NCBI GenBank assembly: GCA_034638255.1
Contig: JAWPGT010000030.1
Span: 124,001-188,000, forward strand
Source: Coprinus comatus
Taxonomy: Eukaryota > Basidiomycota > Agaricomycetes > Agaricales > Agaricaceae
Length of the DNA: 64,000 nt
Direction of reading: 5' to 3'
This document shows, piece after piece, positions 21,556-33,272 of this stretch. A program made the position numbers and the translations under genes. Within the stretch, counting starts at the first letter, position 1; each line of letters begins with the position of its first letter. The notes under the pieces were generated by a model, which did not search any database, had not been told where the DNA came from, and saw only the letters and a program-made list of their open reading frames with translations.

Positions 21556-22031
21556 TGTTATGATTGTTAGCACTTCACCAGACTATTTCAAGCAGGTTCC
21601 AGAAATACCTCTCAATTCTATTTCTAATTGAACTATAATTGATTCACACTAATTAATCAGCTAAGCTATAGTTAGTGTACTATTATTAGCATAGTTATTT
21701 TCTCTTTCATTTATCTTCATCTTGTCTCATCCCTTTCCCTCTTACTAGTTTCATATTTAGTTCTTACATGTTTCGTCTTTGTTACAAGTCTCAGTAGGAG
21801 AAGAGATAACTTGTATGTCTTGTCTTTCGTTTCACTTATAATTGGACTACTCATAGAATAGTATAAATAGTTGTATGTATTAGCCCTTGAAGTCTCAAGC
21901 TTTAAGTTGGTTAACTTCTAATCTATTTGTTCTATGACCTTCTGCCTGAACACCAGAACAGTAGTTTAACTTATAGAGATTGAACACCTGTCTCAAGCGG
22001 CTTAGTGCCCAAGAGATCTAGGATCATAACA
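21556..22031 (+). repeat. LTR of the element A family (476 bp), isolated
   Basis: Begins TGTTATGATTG and ends GGATCATAACA, with the same 8-bp inverted ends as 7385-7846 and long shared stretches (AGACTATTTCAAGCAGGTTCC-like start, CAAGAGATCTAGGATCATAA end). The bases on the two sides (CTTCT and GTTTG) do not match, so there is no target duplication and the internal region is missing on both sides. It abuts the minus-strand integrase of element A'. Loss by deletion or ectopic recombination is likely. Confidence 0.75.
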
Positions 22032-22752
22032 GTTTGACATTTCCATATGATTTCTATACTCCTTAATTCTCCAGGTCAAGGTACAGAAAGCATGACATAA
22101 GAATGTTTCTGTTACAATATACCAATGCTGAACTTGAGAAATGGGTTATTTAATGAAGCCTAGTGTGTGATACAATCTCTAGAAATAAAATACAGTCATT
22201 CTGTCAAAATGCTAATCAACTATGTATATTGCCAGACAGGATGACCAGCCAAATTCTACCAGGGTGGCCATTGGTTGTTCTTGATCAGTTTTGTCTCATG
22301 CTATGCAGTTGATTTGGACTAGCACAATCAAACACCAAAGTTCTTATTTGATCCTGTCCATTTCCACAAGGAGATCACAGAGCAGGAGAATAATTATTCA
22401 ATTGATCAGGAATATTGGATTAACTATAGTAAAGAAAGATTCTCTTTTTGTGTCACAATTCATTACACTAATACTATTTGAGGTATGTTGTCAAAAAAAA
22501 AAAAATCTCAGGATATCCTGATCATGCTGAGGAGTCATACTAACCACATCCATGAGGTTGAGCTTGCAGGCCATGGCCATGATGCTACATTACTATGAAG
22601 CTGAAGTCTCAACCCAATATCCCTCACTTATCCTCTGATCCCCATTCCTAATAACATTACAAGTCGGTCAGTCAGTGACTTTTCCCCTACATCAAAAAAA
22701 AAAACAAGTAATATTGTCCATAACACATAACCCTACTTGTAACTAAAGTAAA
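22032..22752. other. Transition zone between the transposon block and the gene block
   Basis: About 720 bp with no gene recognised. Short open frames exist but none has a family resemblance that could be defended. A poly-A run of 13 lies at about 22493 and another near 22695. The 3' UTR of the CAP59-like gene must lie at its right edge. Confidence 0.4.
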
Positions 22753-24400
22753 TTACGGAGGCATACCCCTATCGTGACGAATCACAACTGAATCTGCACG
22801 AGTGGATCTATTTGACATTCTTTCCCAAATAGGATCTACATCTGGACCATCTAGATCACCTGCTCCATCCCATCCCCAACACCAGACTGTTTTTGAAATT
22901 GGGGATGAATTAGAAAAAAAAAAAAAAGAATAACACGAGAAGGAGGCGAGAAGAAAAGGAACGAACCGTATTCGGGACCAGGGATGAAGTTTAATTCTTG
23001 ACTTTCTTCTTCGGTGAATAAACGATCGTGAGGACCGAACCAAGAACGATCTTGAGGATCTGTTCTTGGATCATCGGGAAGACCGCCTAGACGGACGTAA
23101 CCTCGAATAGCTGTGAGGTTTCTACGGGAGGGATGAATGATGTCGAATACACGCTATAAAGGTGGTTCAGTGTTAATGTTAACAACAAGAAAATTAGGAA
23201 GGAAAAAAAACGTACACTATCATAAGCGAGTTTCACTCTTGGAACCATAAGAATTCTACCATACCCAGCTTCCCAATAATCATTACAAATAAGACTACAT
23301 TCACTCGCGCTACATTCTCCTTCTGTAATTCTTGCCATACGAAAATTGACATGTGGATAAGAATAAAACGGAGCAGGATCTAGAACAGCTATACCATTCC
23401 AACAACTTTGAACTTGAACGGGAAGATGACGTTGAAAACGTTGAGAAGATTCTTCATGATGAAAAATCCTTTCAAAAGGAGCATTCTCCAAAGCTGTACC
23501 ATTGATATCACGAGCAACCCAATTATCATAAAAGACGGGTGCACCGATTTGTTCATGATACATATAATCTGCAGCACAAGTGATACCGGCGTTGTTTTTT
23601 CTGGATTGCCAGATTAATTCGAGTAAATCATCGACACATGGTAAGATGTCATTCATGAATATGATTGTATCGAAATATTCCCCTTCTGAATCTCGTAATT
23701 CGTGTAATGGAACAAAAGCAGAATTACGAACTTCAGCGAGATATTCGATTCGATGATTGAATTGACCTCTTGTACGTTGAGAAGTACGAATCATAATTCG
23801 CATACCAACGCTACGTGTTAAAGCGTCAAAAATACGAAGAAGCGCTTTTGTTTGATCGTTGGAACCATTTTCGTATATGGAAACGAAAACGTTGTGATAA
23901 CCGAGGATGGCTGCTACTCGAAAAAGAGTGGCGAAAAGATCTGGAATGACGTCGAAGGAGTTGTAGAGGTTTATGGCAAAGAAGTATTTGTGTTGGTTGT
24001 TTGGAGAGAGGTCTGAACGATGAAGACGTGGTTTGTCGTCTTCTGGAGTAAGACCTAGAAGACCGCCTATCCAAGATCTGTCGGAAGTGGGAGCGTAGCC
24101 AATGAGAGGGGAATATCTGTCTAAGACTTGTTGGGCATATGCCGGCTGTGCATTTCTAGTGCACTCCTTTGTGTAGCGAGGAGTGAGAGTAGTGAGGAGT
24201 TCTAGAACGCGTTGGCGTTGTTGGAGAGAGGGAAGAGGAATGGGCTGCCTTGATTTTTGATGGGTGCGTGTCGGGACATGGGCACTGCGCCAGACGGGTG
24301 TGGAAGAGTTGTTTTGAAGGAAAAGACGGGCAATGCAGAGACCGAGAAGGACGCCAAGGGCGAGGAGAGTTACTGGATGGAATCGACGGAGGAGGGACAT
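22753..24400 (-). CDS. CAP59/CMT1-type alpha-1,3-mannosyltransferase family protein
   Basis: Type II Golgi-type membrane glycosyltransferase of the GT69 (CAP59) family, whose Cryptococcus members act in capsule or glycolipid mannose transfer. Three exons (24400-23216, 23153-22967, 22886-22753) give 501 codons with consistent phases and GT-AG introns of 62 and 80 nt. The start is the ATG giving MSLLRRFHP; a single signal-anchor (LLALGVLLGLCIARLF) follows. The catalytic domain shows NLYNSFDVIPDLFATL, VSIYENGSNDQT, NSAFVPLHEL, the acidic motif IIFMNDILPC and ITCAADY, then FRMARITEG and CWGWDGAGDLDGPDVDP near the C-terminus. The precise acceptor is unknown. It is head-to-head with the next gene, with only 43 bp between the start codons. 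Confidence 0.85.
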
Positions 24401-24443
24401 GGAGGAAGGTAAGAGTCCCACGCCCCATTTCCTTTACTCTTCC

Positions 24444-26443
24444 ATGCAGCGTCGACGCAACCCACGCATATCCTCCCCAGCACTTTCCTCCTCAAACTTC
24501 AAATCAGACTATAAACATTCCCGTAATTCATTCCGTGCAAAACCAATCCTCTTCATCCTCATCTTTCTCGGAGCAACCATCTTTCTTGTCCACCATCTTC
24601 TTCCTCGCCACACCCCTCCACCACTGCCCTCTTATGCCAGTCCAAACCTCAAACCTACCAATTACTACAACACTTCAGACACTCTATCCAATCCTTTCCC
24701 TTTCTGCCCTATAAATGGCCCTGGAGACTCCCTCGCTTCAAAGTACTCTCCAGGTGCACTCGCTCAAACACGCATGCATCTCGACAGCGGTCATCGCGTA
24801 AACCGTGTTCTCAATAGAGCTCTTTCAGGCCTACCAATCACAATAAGCGTCATTGGTGGTTCAAGTACGTTCCTACTCATTTTCTTTTAACACGTTCACT
24901 TTCACTCTCTTACTTTCACCCCCGCTTAGTCTCCGCTTGTCATGGTGCTGGCGATAACCCTATATCCCCAAATTGCTATCCATCCAAGTTCTTTGATTGG
25001 TGGAATACCGTCTTTCCCGATCCAGCTACAGAACTTACCAATGGTGCAATGCGGCGTACCACCTCTGATTATTTCGGTTTTTGTAGTGCACATCATCTTC
25101 CTGATGTTACAGACCTTGTCATTGTGGAACTCGATTCTGAAGATAGTCCGTACGTTTTTTTTATTATCATTTCCCCGCTTCAACCTCACTTTCAATAATA
25201 ATAATAAAATAATTCAGGGATGATAACAAAACACAAAACTTTGAATTTTTAATTCGTTCATTACTCAATCGACCAGATCAACCAGCAGTCATATTACTTG
25301 GACATTTTTCACCTCAATTACATGAAGCCTATCGATTCAATGGACCAGATGTTTGGCATGATACAGTCGCTTCATTTTACGAAATTCCTCATCTAACTAC
25401 CAAACCTCTTCTTATAAGTGATTATTTGCAAGATCCAAAAAGTATTAATAAATACTATGCGGATGCTATTCTTGCAAATACGGATGGTCATACACTTATT
25501 GCGGATGTTTTGATTTCTTATATGCAGTTTATGGTTTGCCAGTTTTGGGGAAATATGGTTGGGAATGGTGATGGTAGTGGTTCTGGTTCTGGTTCTGGTC
25601 GAGGAGGAGGAGGAGGAGGGATGGTGGATAAATCAAAAGAAAAGGATATGTCAGGTTTACTTGGTGGTATTGGACTTCGAAAAGGTGTTCCTGAACCTGG
25701 TAAAAAAGATATCAACGGTCTAGGTGGAATTAATAATGGAGACCAAGCGATGACGATGAAGAACGTTCTATAGAAGATTTACCACCCAAATCAACTGATT
25801 CAAGATTTTTATTACCACCAAGATTGATGTCAACAATAGCTTCTTCAAGTCCAAAAGATCAACAATTTGAAGAAATTCAACCGTATTGTGTTTCGGCTAA
25901 TGATTTGATTAATCCTTTACCACCTTCATTGTTTGCTGGATCTGGTTGGTCAGCATATCATCCACCTTTATCTTCTTATTCTGCTTCTGTTGGAAATCAA
26001 GATGTAGAAGGAGGAGCTACTGCAGCACATTATTTTTATAGTACACTTCCGTTGAGTAGGATTAGGTTTCCTATTGTTATTGGACATGGGGATGTGGGAA
26101 TTTATTATTTGAAAGAGGGGAAGGATAGGTTGTTTGATGATGAAGATGGTAGTGAAATTGAATGTTGGGTGGATGATAATTATAATGGAAGGAAGAGGTT
26201 GGGGAATTTGTTGGATGGTGGGAGAGATGGTGTTCAGGTTACGTGAGTTGTTTTTGTTTTTGTTTTTTTTTTTTTTTCCTTCTTGAGCGATTCTAACAAC
26301 TTTTTTTCTTTTTTTTTTTTGTTAGACTTGAAATGATTGATCAATTTGTGGCGAAAGGATCACATTATGTGGAATGTGAATTATTGGGTGATGAAGGTAA
26401 AGGCGTACCTATGTTTAAAGTGATTGGGATTTTTGCGAATTAG
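24444..26443 (+). CDS. SGNH/GDSL-hydrolase-like type II membrane protein
   Basis: Exons 24444-24864, 24930-25149, 25218 onward and 26326-26443. An N-terminal signal-anchor (ILFILIFLGATIFLVHHLL, about residues 35-55) precedes a lumenal domain with an SGNH-like block I (ISVIGGS then CHGAGDNP), a block III-like LGHFSP and the terminal TDGHTLIADVL, which supplies the Asp-x-x-His part of the triad. This is the arrangement of carbohydrate O-acyl-modifying or esterase enzymes; the substrate is unknown. A Gly/Ser-rich insert (about 25570-25625) lies late in the protein. Between about 25710 and 25790 the reading frame changes: either a 74-nt intron (GTAAAAAAGA...TTCTATAG, giving 569 aa) or a one-base deletion near 25748 (about 594 aa). 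Pairing with the CAP59-like gene suggests joint work on a surface glycan. Confidence 0.72.
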
Positions 26444-27195
26444 AACATTTTTACACATATACGTACTTTTTCTTTCACTTTTTTTTCGGTTTCATCTTCG
26501 TTTTTTCTTGTACATGGACATACATACATATAGATACAGTACCCCCCTATGAAAAGAAATCCCTTTTTTAATGATATCTCGATCAACCCTTTACATATCT
26601 ACCCTGAGATACTGTATATGTTTCTCAACGGATCAACGAAAATTCAGAAATTCGGAAGCTCGGAAGCTCGGACACGTGTATGATTGGAAATTGTATATTG
26701 TATATTGTATTCGGATTCTATTACAATTGGTCGGGCCCTGCGTCGGTCAGTCCTCGGACTCGCTTCGGACGTTTGTCTTGGTTTCTTGGCAAAAAAAACA
26801 ATATATGGTTCATGATCATGATAATTATGATATCATAGGGTATTATGTATATACTGTGTGTTACGTGTGATAGCAAGAACACAAGAAATCGTGAAATAAA
26901 GTAAAATAGGTATGTATGTTTTATATATAAGTTAAAAGGTATGCTATACTGTATTGTATTTATTATTAACGAGGTGGAAAGGATAAAACTGTCTATGTAT
27001 ACTGCTGTAGTAGGTAAATGATTGAAAATTGGTACAAAGTTATTTAAAGGAGGGTGAAAGGTGATTGTATAAATAAGAAAATAAAATAAAATAATGGAAT
27101 GGAATGTGATAGTGATAGTGATAGCGAAGGACGACAATGACAAAGAAGAAGCAGAACAAAAACAAAACAAAAAAAACGACCGATTTTTTTTTTTT

Positions 27196-28659
27196 TTACG
27201 ACGTAGTCAAATCTGTTTTCGAAGCTACTCTCTTCCACCAATGTTTAACTCTCATTCCATTCCCATTCCCATTTCCACTACCATAACCAGCACCAGAACC
27301 AGAACCAGAAGTAACCTTGATAGGTACCGAATCTGTAGTTGATGTTGATCCAGATTGAATACTTGGAGTAATACGCATTGATCTGGAACTACAACTACTA
27401 CTCTCTTCTGCACTATAAACTGATGCAGCTTCAGACCTTCTTGGTATCGTCTGAGTTTGAAAGTTTAGATTAGAAATGATTGTTGTAGCGTCCATGTCCA
27501 TGTCAAGATGATGATGTGGATGATGATGGGAATTGTTGGATGACGTGTAAATGGTAAAAGGGCTTTCTAATCTAGTATCATTCGTTTTTGTAGGATTGAA
27601 AATGGATTCTATAAGAGTTTCGGTGGTTTTGGTACCATAAGCCAATGGAAGACGTTCAACATCAAAAGTAAGCGTTTCTTCTTCACTATCTGAAAGGTTT
27701 CCTGTCTCTACGTCATTACTTTGTGTTGAAAGTCTTGAAATTGTCCTTGGACGTGGACGTGTACGAGGACGTCGAGTATTGAATAAGTCTAGTTCTAATT
27801 CCTGTTGGTCACGATAAGGACCATACATGTCAAGTTCGGGTGCGGAACCCCGAGTTCGATAAATTTCGCCTTTGATGTAACCAGATAGACCATTGAGAAT
27901 TTCACCCTTTGCAAGTGGAGGAGGAATGTAATGAGTTTCGCCGGAGATGTATTCTAGATCGATGGACAACTGTACGAGGGGATTGGATTATCAGAAATGA
28001 GAAGTGAGAAATGAAAAGTAAGATTAGGTTACCTTGAGAGTAGCATTTGTTTTGCTATCTCTGAGTAGATAACGACGGTCTACCGGACCTTGGCCTACGT
28101 ATTCTGAGAGATTGAGGTAGACGGAACCTAGACGAGGGTTTCGAGGAGTACCAGCTGGATCATCTGAACCGAGGTGTTGCATGACGACGAGTTTGAAAGG
28201 ACAAGGCATAAGATAGGCTGTGTCACGTTCTACATCGAGACGAAGGAGAGTTGAGAGGGAGTAAGACCATTGGACTGAATGGTCCTTTAGTTCTGCGAAT
28301 GGGATGTTTCCTCTTGAGGATGAGTAGGAAGGTAAGTCTAAGGAGGGATTGGATGGGAGATGAAGTGTGGAACGAGAAGCGCTGGCTGTGTTTGAAGCAA
28401 AAGGAAAGAAGTCTGAAGGAGTAGAAGAAGAGCTGGCATAGGATGTAGTACGGGAAGAAAGGGAAGAGTCGTCGTGTTGTTTTGGTCTGTTCTTTACGAT
28501 GTTGCGTGCGCTGTGTGGCGAAACGACATTCTTGAACTTCCAACGAACAGCGAACTGGCCAGATACAAAAGGAACAGCATCGAGCTGGTGAATGGTGATG
28601 CGTGCGTGGAAGACAGAGTGCCTTGGAAGGAGATTTGAGAGGAAACGGTGGTCAGTCAT
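27196..28659 (-). CDS. NT-type C2 domain protein (EEIG1/EHBP1-like)
   Basis: Two exons (28659-28033, 27969-27196; 63-nt intron) encode 466 aa. The N-terminal half is an NT-C2 domain, a lipid- or protein-binding beta-sandwich found in EEIG1/EHBP1-type proteins and fungal relatives: FHARITIHQLDAVPFVSGQF at the start, VQWSYSLSTLLRLD, LMPCPFKLVVMQ and RLGSVYLNLSEYVG later, with a Ser-rich insertion in between (about residues 62-110). After KTNATLK the second exon continues the domain with LSIDLEYISG. The C-terminal 230 residues are low complexity with acidic and Ser/Gly-rich parts. Probable membrane-associated adaptor; partners unknown. It starts only 19 bp from the GWT1 start codon on the other strand. 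Confidence 0.75.
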
Positions 28660-28678
28660 TGATGTAAGTGAACAACAT

Positions 28679-30755
28679 ATGTTAACCTCCTACAAATCAC
28701 TCAAACAGTCCTTTGTCTCCGGAACCCACGGATCCTCCCTCTCTCACACAAATGCTGTCTCCCTCGTCGCACTCGTATGTCTCTCTACCCTCCTCTAATA
28801 ACTGGCTCATTCTCGATAGGCCACTCTCTGGCTCTACACAGCCCTTGCAACCCGCTTTCCATCCCACACCAACCGTCTTCTACCTCAATGGGTGCTTCTA
28901 GTCCTGCCTCTCCTGCTTTCCATGACTCTCTTTGCCTCTGCTCCAAACTCTCTCTCTCTTCTTCTTGCCGTTCCTGCCGCTGCACTCCACTCGCGCCCTC
29001 GCAAGGACCTTGTTTCACCCCTACCCTCTCGTCAACCTTCTGACAAACAAAAACCTCCCCGCTTTCCACTTCTCATCGCACTGGATGTCTATCGTGCCCA
29101 TATGATGCTAATGACGATCCTCGCCATTCTTGCAGTCGATTTTCCTGTCTTTCCTCGCGCTCTGGCAAAGTGCGAGTCCTTTGGCGTATCCCTCGTATGT
29201 CTTTCCCTACCTTTTTCCCACTTACACATCTCCAATAACTCCCCCACAGATGGATCTCGGAGTCGGTTCCTTTGTCTTCTCCCAGGGTCTTGTCTCTGCA
29301 ATTCCTTTCATCTCACAACCACATTACCTCACCCAACCAACCCTTCCAAAATGGCTAGCTACCCTTCGCAAGTCTTTGCCTATACTCGCTTTAGGTCTCA
29401 TCCGTGTAATCCTCGTCAAAGGAACTGACTATCCAGTAATTATATCTTCCCATTCTCACTACAATGTCCTGACAAATCTCCCCCAGGAACACGTAACAGA
29501 ATATGGCGTTCATTGGAATTTCTTTTTAACGCTAGCTCTAATTCCTCTATTGCAAGTAACGCTACATCCTATTCTTGCAAGGTATCCTATATCCATTATT
29601 GCACTCGTCATCGCTCTTGGTATGTATGGCAATCACCTCCTTTTAACGTTTTTTTTGTTTATTTTTATCTTATTTTATTGGTTCTCAGCCCATCAAGCTA
29701 CTTTAACATTCCTTAAACTCGATCAATGGGTTCTTTCTACTGATAGAACTAATATAATCAGTGCAAATAAAGAAGGAATAGTTTCGCTTCTTGGTTACCT
29801 TTCCGTACATCTTTTCGGTTTATCAACTGGAACCATTGTTTTACCTCATTCACCTTCTTTTTTTCGTCGTTATCAACGATCGCTTGGTGTTTATCTTGCG
29901 AATGACAAGAATGTTAATTCTAGGGAAGCGATGAGAGTTGAATTGGAATTGGATATGGAAGCGGAAAGGAGTTATAGGTTTAGACAAGTGGATAAATCGA
30001 GCGCAGAGTTGTTTTCTTATTCGTTTTTGTTTTGGAGTTTTTTGGGGATGGTTAGGTATTTTGGGTTTGGGATGGATGTTTCTAGACGATTGGTATGTGT
30101 TTTCTTTTTTTTTGTTCAATCTCGCTCAGGTATACTTATACTTATAAACTTTTGACTTTTTCTTTTTTTTTATTTATTTAGGTGAATCTACAATATGTTA
30201 TTTGGATTGCAGCTTTTAATACCTCATTTTTTCTTGGTTATATGATACTTTTGGATGTTTTGTATTATCCGAAAGTTTCTTCCACCAAGAAGAATAAGAT
30301 GAAGATGAAGATAAAGGCGAATACGAATACGAATATGTCGTCTTCGATTATTCTTGTTGATCGAACACCTTTGTTGTTGAAAGCGATTAATAAACATGGA
30401 CTCATTGTTTTTTTATTGGTGAGTTTTTTCATCCCCGATTCCCTCTTTTCTTTTTTGGCCCTTTCTTTTTTTAAAAAAAATTGCATTTTCAATCTCCCCT
30501 GCCCCCACTCTCTCTCCTTTTGCACCTTGAATTTCTGTTGCCATTGTCGTTACCAATGTCATTGATTACTCAACTTCATCTGACCTCTTTTTTTTTATTA
30601 CCTTCAAGGCTAATCTTTTAACTGGATTTATTAATCTCGTCTTTGAAACGATGTTTATGGAGGATTGGAAAGCTATGATGATTCTTTCGGGGTATAGTTT
30701 AGTACTTTGTTATGTTGCTTGGAAACTTCAGCTTCAACAACGATCTCTACTGTAG
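28679..30755 (+). CDS. GWT1: GPI-anchored wall transfer protein 1, inositol acyltransferase (GWT1/PIG-W)
   Basis: ER multi-pass enzyme that acylates the inositol of GlcN-PI in GPI-anchor biosynthesis. Seven exons with seamless phases (28679-28774, 28820-29194, 29250-29435, 29487-29619, 29689-30092, 30182-30418, 30609-30755) give 525 aa; introns are 45-190 nt. Family landmarks: [12 protein letters not shown] at the N-terminus, [64 protein letters not shown] and the late [20 protein letters not shown]. Hydrophobic segments alternate throughout. The start was chosen because the next upstream in-frame ATGs lie in the divergent gene and lack family similarity. GWT1 supplies anchors for cell-wall mannoproteins, which fits the glycan-related neighbours. 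Confidence 0.95.
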
Positions 30756-31011
30756 TTCTGTAACCTACTAGTTTTTTTTTTTTAATTAGTTTTTAGGGTC
30801 TTTTTTTGTGTTTGTTAGGTGTTTTTAGTGTTTGTTTTCCGAAATTGAATACTGAAAACTGAAAACTGAGTGCTGAAAACTGAGTACTGAGTGCTTATCA
30901 CCCATTGGTCTTAAACAACTTCACTATATGGAGTATTATAAAATTATTACAGGATACAACATAATGTAATATAAATCTTAGTGTGTTACAAATATATGAT
31001 CTGTTAAGGAA
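30756..31011. other. Short intergenic region between convergent genes
   Basis: Holds the 3' ends of GWT1 and the DUF6534-type gene. A short tandem of the word ACTGAAAACTGA/GTGCTGAAAACTGAGT occurs at 30850-30895. Confidence 0.5.
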
Positions 31012-33065
31012 TTAAGAAATAGTTACTGTATCTTTCCAATCACTCCCCCTTCCATGTACTTCCTGAAATATCACACACACACACAAGTTTAATCAGTTTA
31101 TATATATATGGAAATTTTGGTTGAAGACTTACGAGGTGTGAAGTTGGTATTGGTGTTGATTGGGTTTGAAGTAGACGTAGAGGTATAGGTATAGGTAGGT
31201 TTTGAAGTGTTTTAATGGAATGGTTTGATGTTGGAGGTTGTGGAATGTTATTTGATATCATGTTTCGAGCGTTTAAACTGTTAGATAAAAAAGGTTGGTA
31301 AGTGTGGTGAGAGAGAGGAGAGGAGAGGAGAGGAGAGGAGGATTTACCATGCTAAGGCTGTATTTGCGTATACTGTCAGATGTTCATTGATAGTCAGTTT
31401 TTATGATATTTTGGGGTGGTTGTTAATGAAACTAATACTGACCATTACCAACTACGAGGAATACGGATAATTGATAAAAGTTGGGAGTTGACCATGTTAT
31501 AGTTGCCTATCAAGCGTTCAGTTTTTTTTTTTTGAGTGTTTTATTATTATTATGTGCTGATTGTTGGAAACGTACGAGTATTAAGACTACAAGGTCCAAG
31601 AAGCTAGATGTAGTCATTTTAAATTCAGTTTAAAATAGCTTAAAAAGGTATGTATAGTGGAGGGCTAGGAACTGACCTAGTCAATAAACCCAAGTTTATA
31701 GAATAAAAGATTAATCGTTTGATTAATCTGTCCGTTCTATCATAATAGGAAAGTAATATTAGAATAATGGGAACATCAACCAACGGCCATTAATCATTTT
31801 ACTTACCGAGGAATGTCCGATCGGTTTTCTCTGAAAAATAATACAAGTGTTAAACAGATTAACCAATCCGCCCCAATTGCACTCGATAAAGCGCCAATAG
31901 CAAAATGCTGTTACGAATGTCAGTTGCCATTGTGGGTTGCTTGGTAACTTGACACTAGATAACATGGATATAACATTTACCTGTGGTAATCCGTACAAAA
32001 TTAGAGCATAGTCTGATCTCATCCATGCCGCTACGAAGGAAGCTATGTGTGAATGATTGTTTTTTTTTTAAATGTGAGATGAGGTGTTCGGCCTTTGTGA
32101 GTACGTGGGTACCCAGTAATTAAATTTAAATACGAACCTGTTCCGAGGATGAAATCTCCAAGCGCGAAAATTGTCTGTTTTTGATTGTAGATTTGTTTGC
32201 AATAACGTTAGCAACAATGTTCTCTTGATATCACAAAGATCATGATTGATGATTCATTAGCCTGGGTACTTACAATTAATAGACTAATCCATATTCCACT
32301 ACCACGTTTCTTGGTAACTAGAAAACATCAGATTAATGACTATAATTGATTCATGAATGAAGGTAACTGACTTCGTAAGACTTTATGTATGAAGAAGCAA
32401 TGTACGATTAATTCCAGTACGTTCTGAAATCATGATCAGCATCAACATCAAGACAAGTTGAACAAAGAGAAGGAAAGGAAAAAGGGGACTAACGGTTAGC
32501 ATGATCATCAGTTTCATACTCCTATGGTAAGGGAACCATCAGCAGTTAGAGAAATGTAGATGAACTCTAACTTTCTCTGGTTAGTAACTCACCAAACTGG
32601 TTGTTTTAGGAATTCTAAATCTCCCCAGTGTAGAATTGTAAAGTGATATCCTGCATGAACAGCTACACCTGATCGCAAGATTTCTAGAATCCTGTTTAAT
32701 AGCAAATGATAATAATAATTGAGAATTCCCTTTTGAGTGAAATAGGACGTAAGAGAGTTCACCATATCACTGCTACCTGTAGGGATAAAAGGAACAGATA
32801 TATTGAAGAAGAGAGTCGACTGATTGTTGAAAAACACTCACCATGCACTTGAGCAAAGGTGAATCCTGCGGATACTTTTGGAAGTACATCCATACTTGTA
32901 AGGTACTTATACCTGTCAGACTAGAAAACGCCACAAGCTTAGAACATGCATGAAGAGACCATTGAAATGAAAACCTTACCCAACGGATGCGATTGAACCT
33001 AAAGACCACGAGCCTATTGTAGGTTGCAGGTCTTGCGGTTGTGGTTGTAGTGGGAAAGGGGACAT
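31012..33065 (-). CDS. DUF6534-type multi-pass membrane protein, 16 exons
   Basis: A full model could be traced: 16 exons within 2.05 kb giving 329 aa with a total coding length of 990 nt. Exons include 32980-33065, 32842-32920, a 14-nt exon at 32763-32776, 32593-32691, 32494-32521 and others of 24-60 nt; the last reads EVHGRGSDWKDTVTIS. The protein matches the basidiomycete DUF6534 integral membrane family: STLQVWMYFQKYPQDSPLLK, WILEILRSGVAVHAGYHFTI, CFFIHKVLR, then FCYWR...RTDRLIKRLIFYSINLGLLTS (split for length) and VYANTALACLNARN near the C-terminus. About seven transmembrane segments are expected; function is unknown for the family. A long Pro/Ser tail follows LNARN. The gene is head-to-head with the one at 33273 (207 bp apart). 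Confidence 0.82.
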
Positions 33066-33272
33066 GATTTTGTTGTAGTTACCATGATGTGGTTAAATGT
33101 GGCCGATTTTTATATGGGATTGTCAAGTTTAAATATAAACCCGAAGTGGTTTATTATTTGCGGGGGAAGGACACGTTTGATCTTATCTGATAAATAAAGC
33201 CACGTGTTGTTTGGCATTGACCCCTGGCTGCCTTCTCTTCTCAACTGCGAACTCCGATTGTGACTAACAACA

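Noticed and set aside
21269..21631. 120-codon + frame
   Set aside because: Antisense of the minus-strand integrase of element A'; its mirror image occurs at 4613-4978.
22289..22521. Possible DDE transposase fragment (LVVLDQFCLM-like reading)
   Set aside because: Only one weak motif, no second catalytic motif and no inverted repeats; not enough to call.
24250..24714. 154-codon + frame over the CAP59/SGNH promoter
   Set aside because: It is antisense to the CAP59-like exon 1 and out of frame with the SGNH gene.
28785..29069. Minus-strand 94-codon frame rich in Glu/Gly
   Set aside because: Reverse of GWT1 exon 2; composition is the complement of Ser/Leu codons.
31893..31997. Extra 26-nt intron (GTAAATG...ATCTAG) in the DUF6534 gene
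   Set aside because: Too short for the spliceosome, and splicing it creates a stop; the read-through exon keeps the frame.
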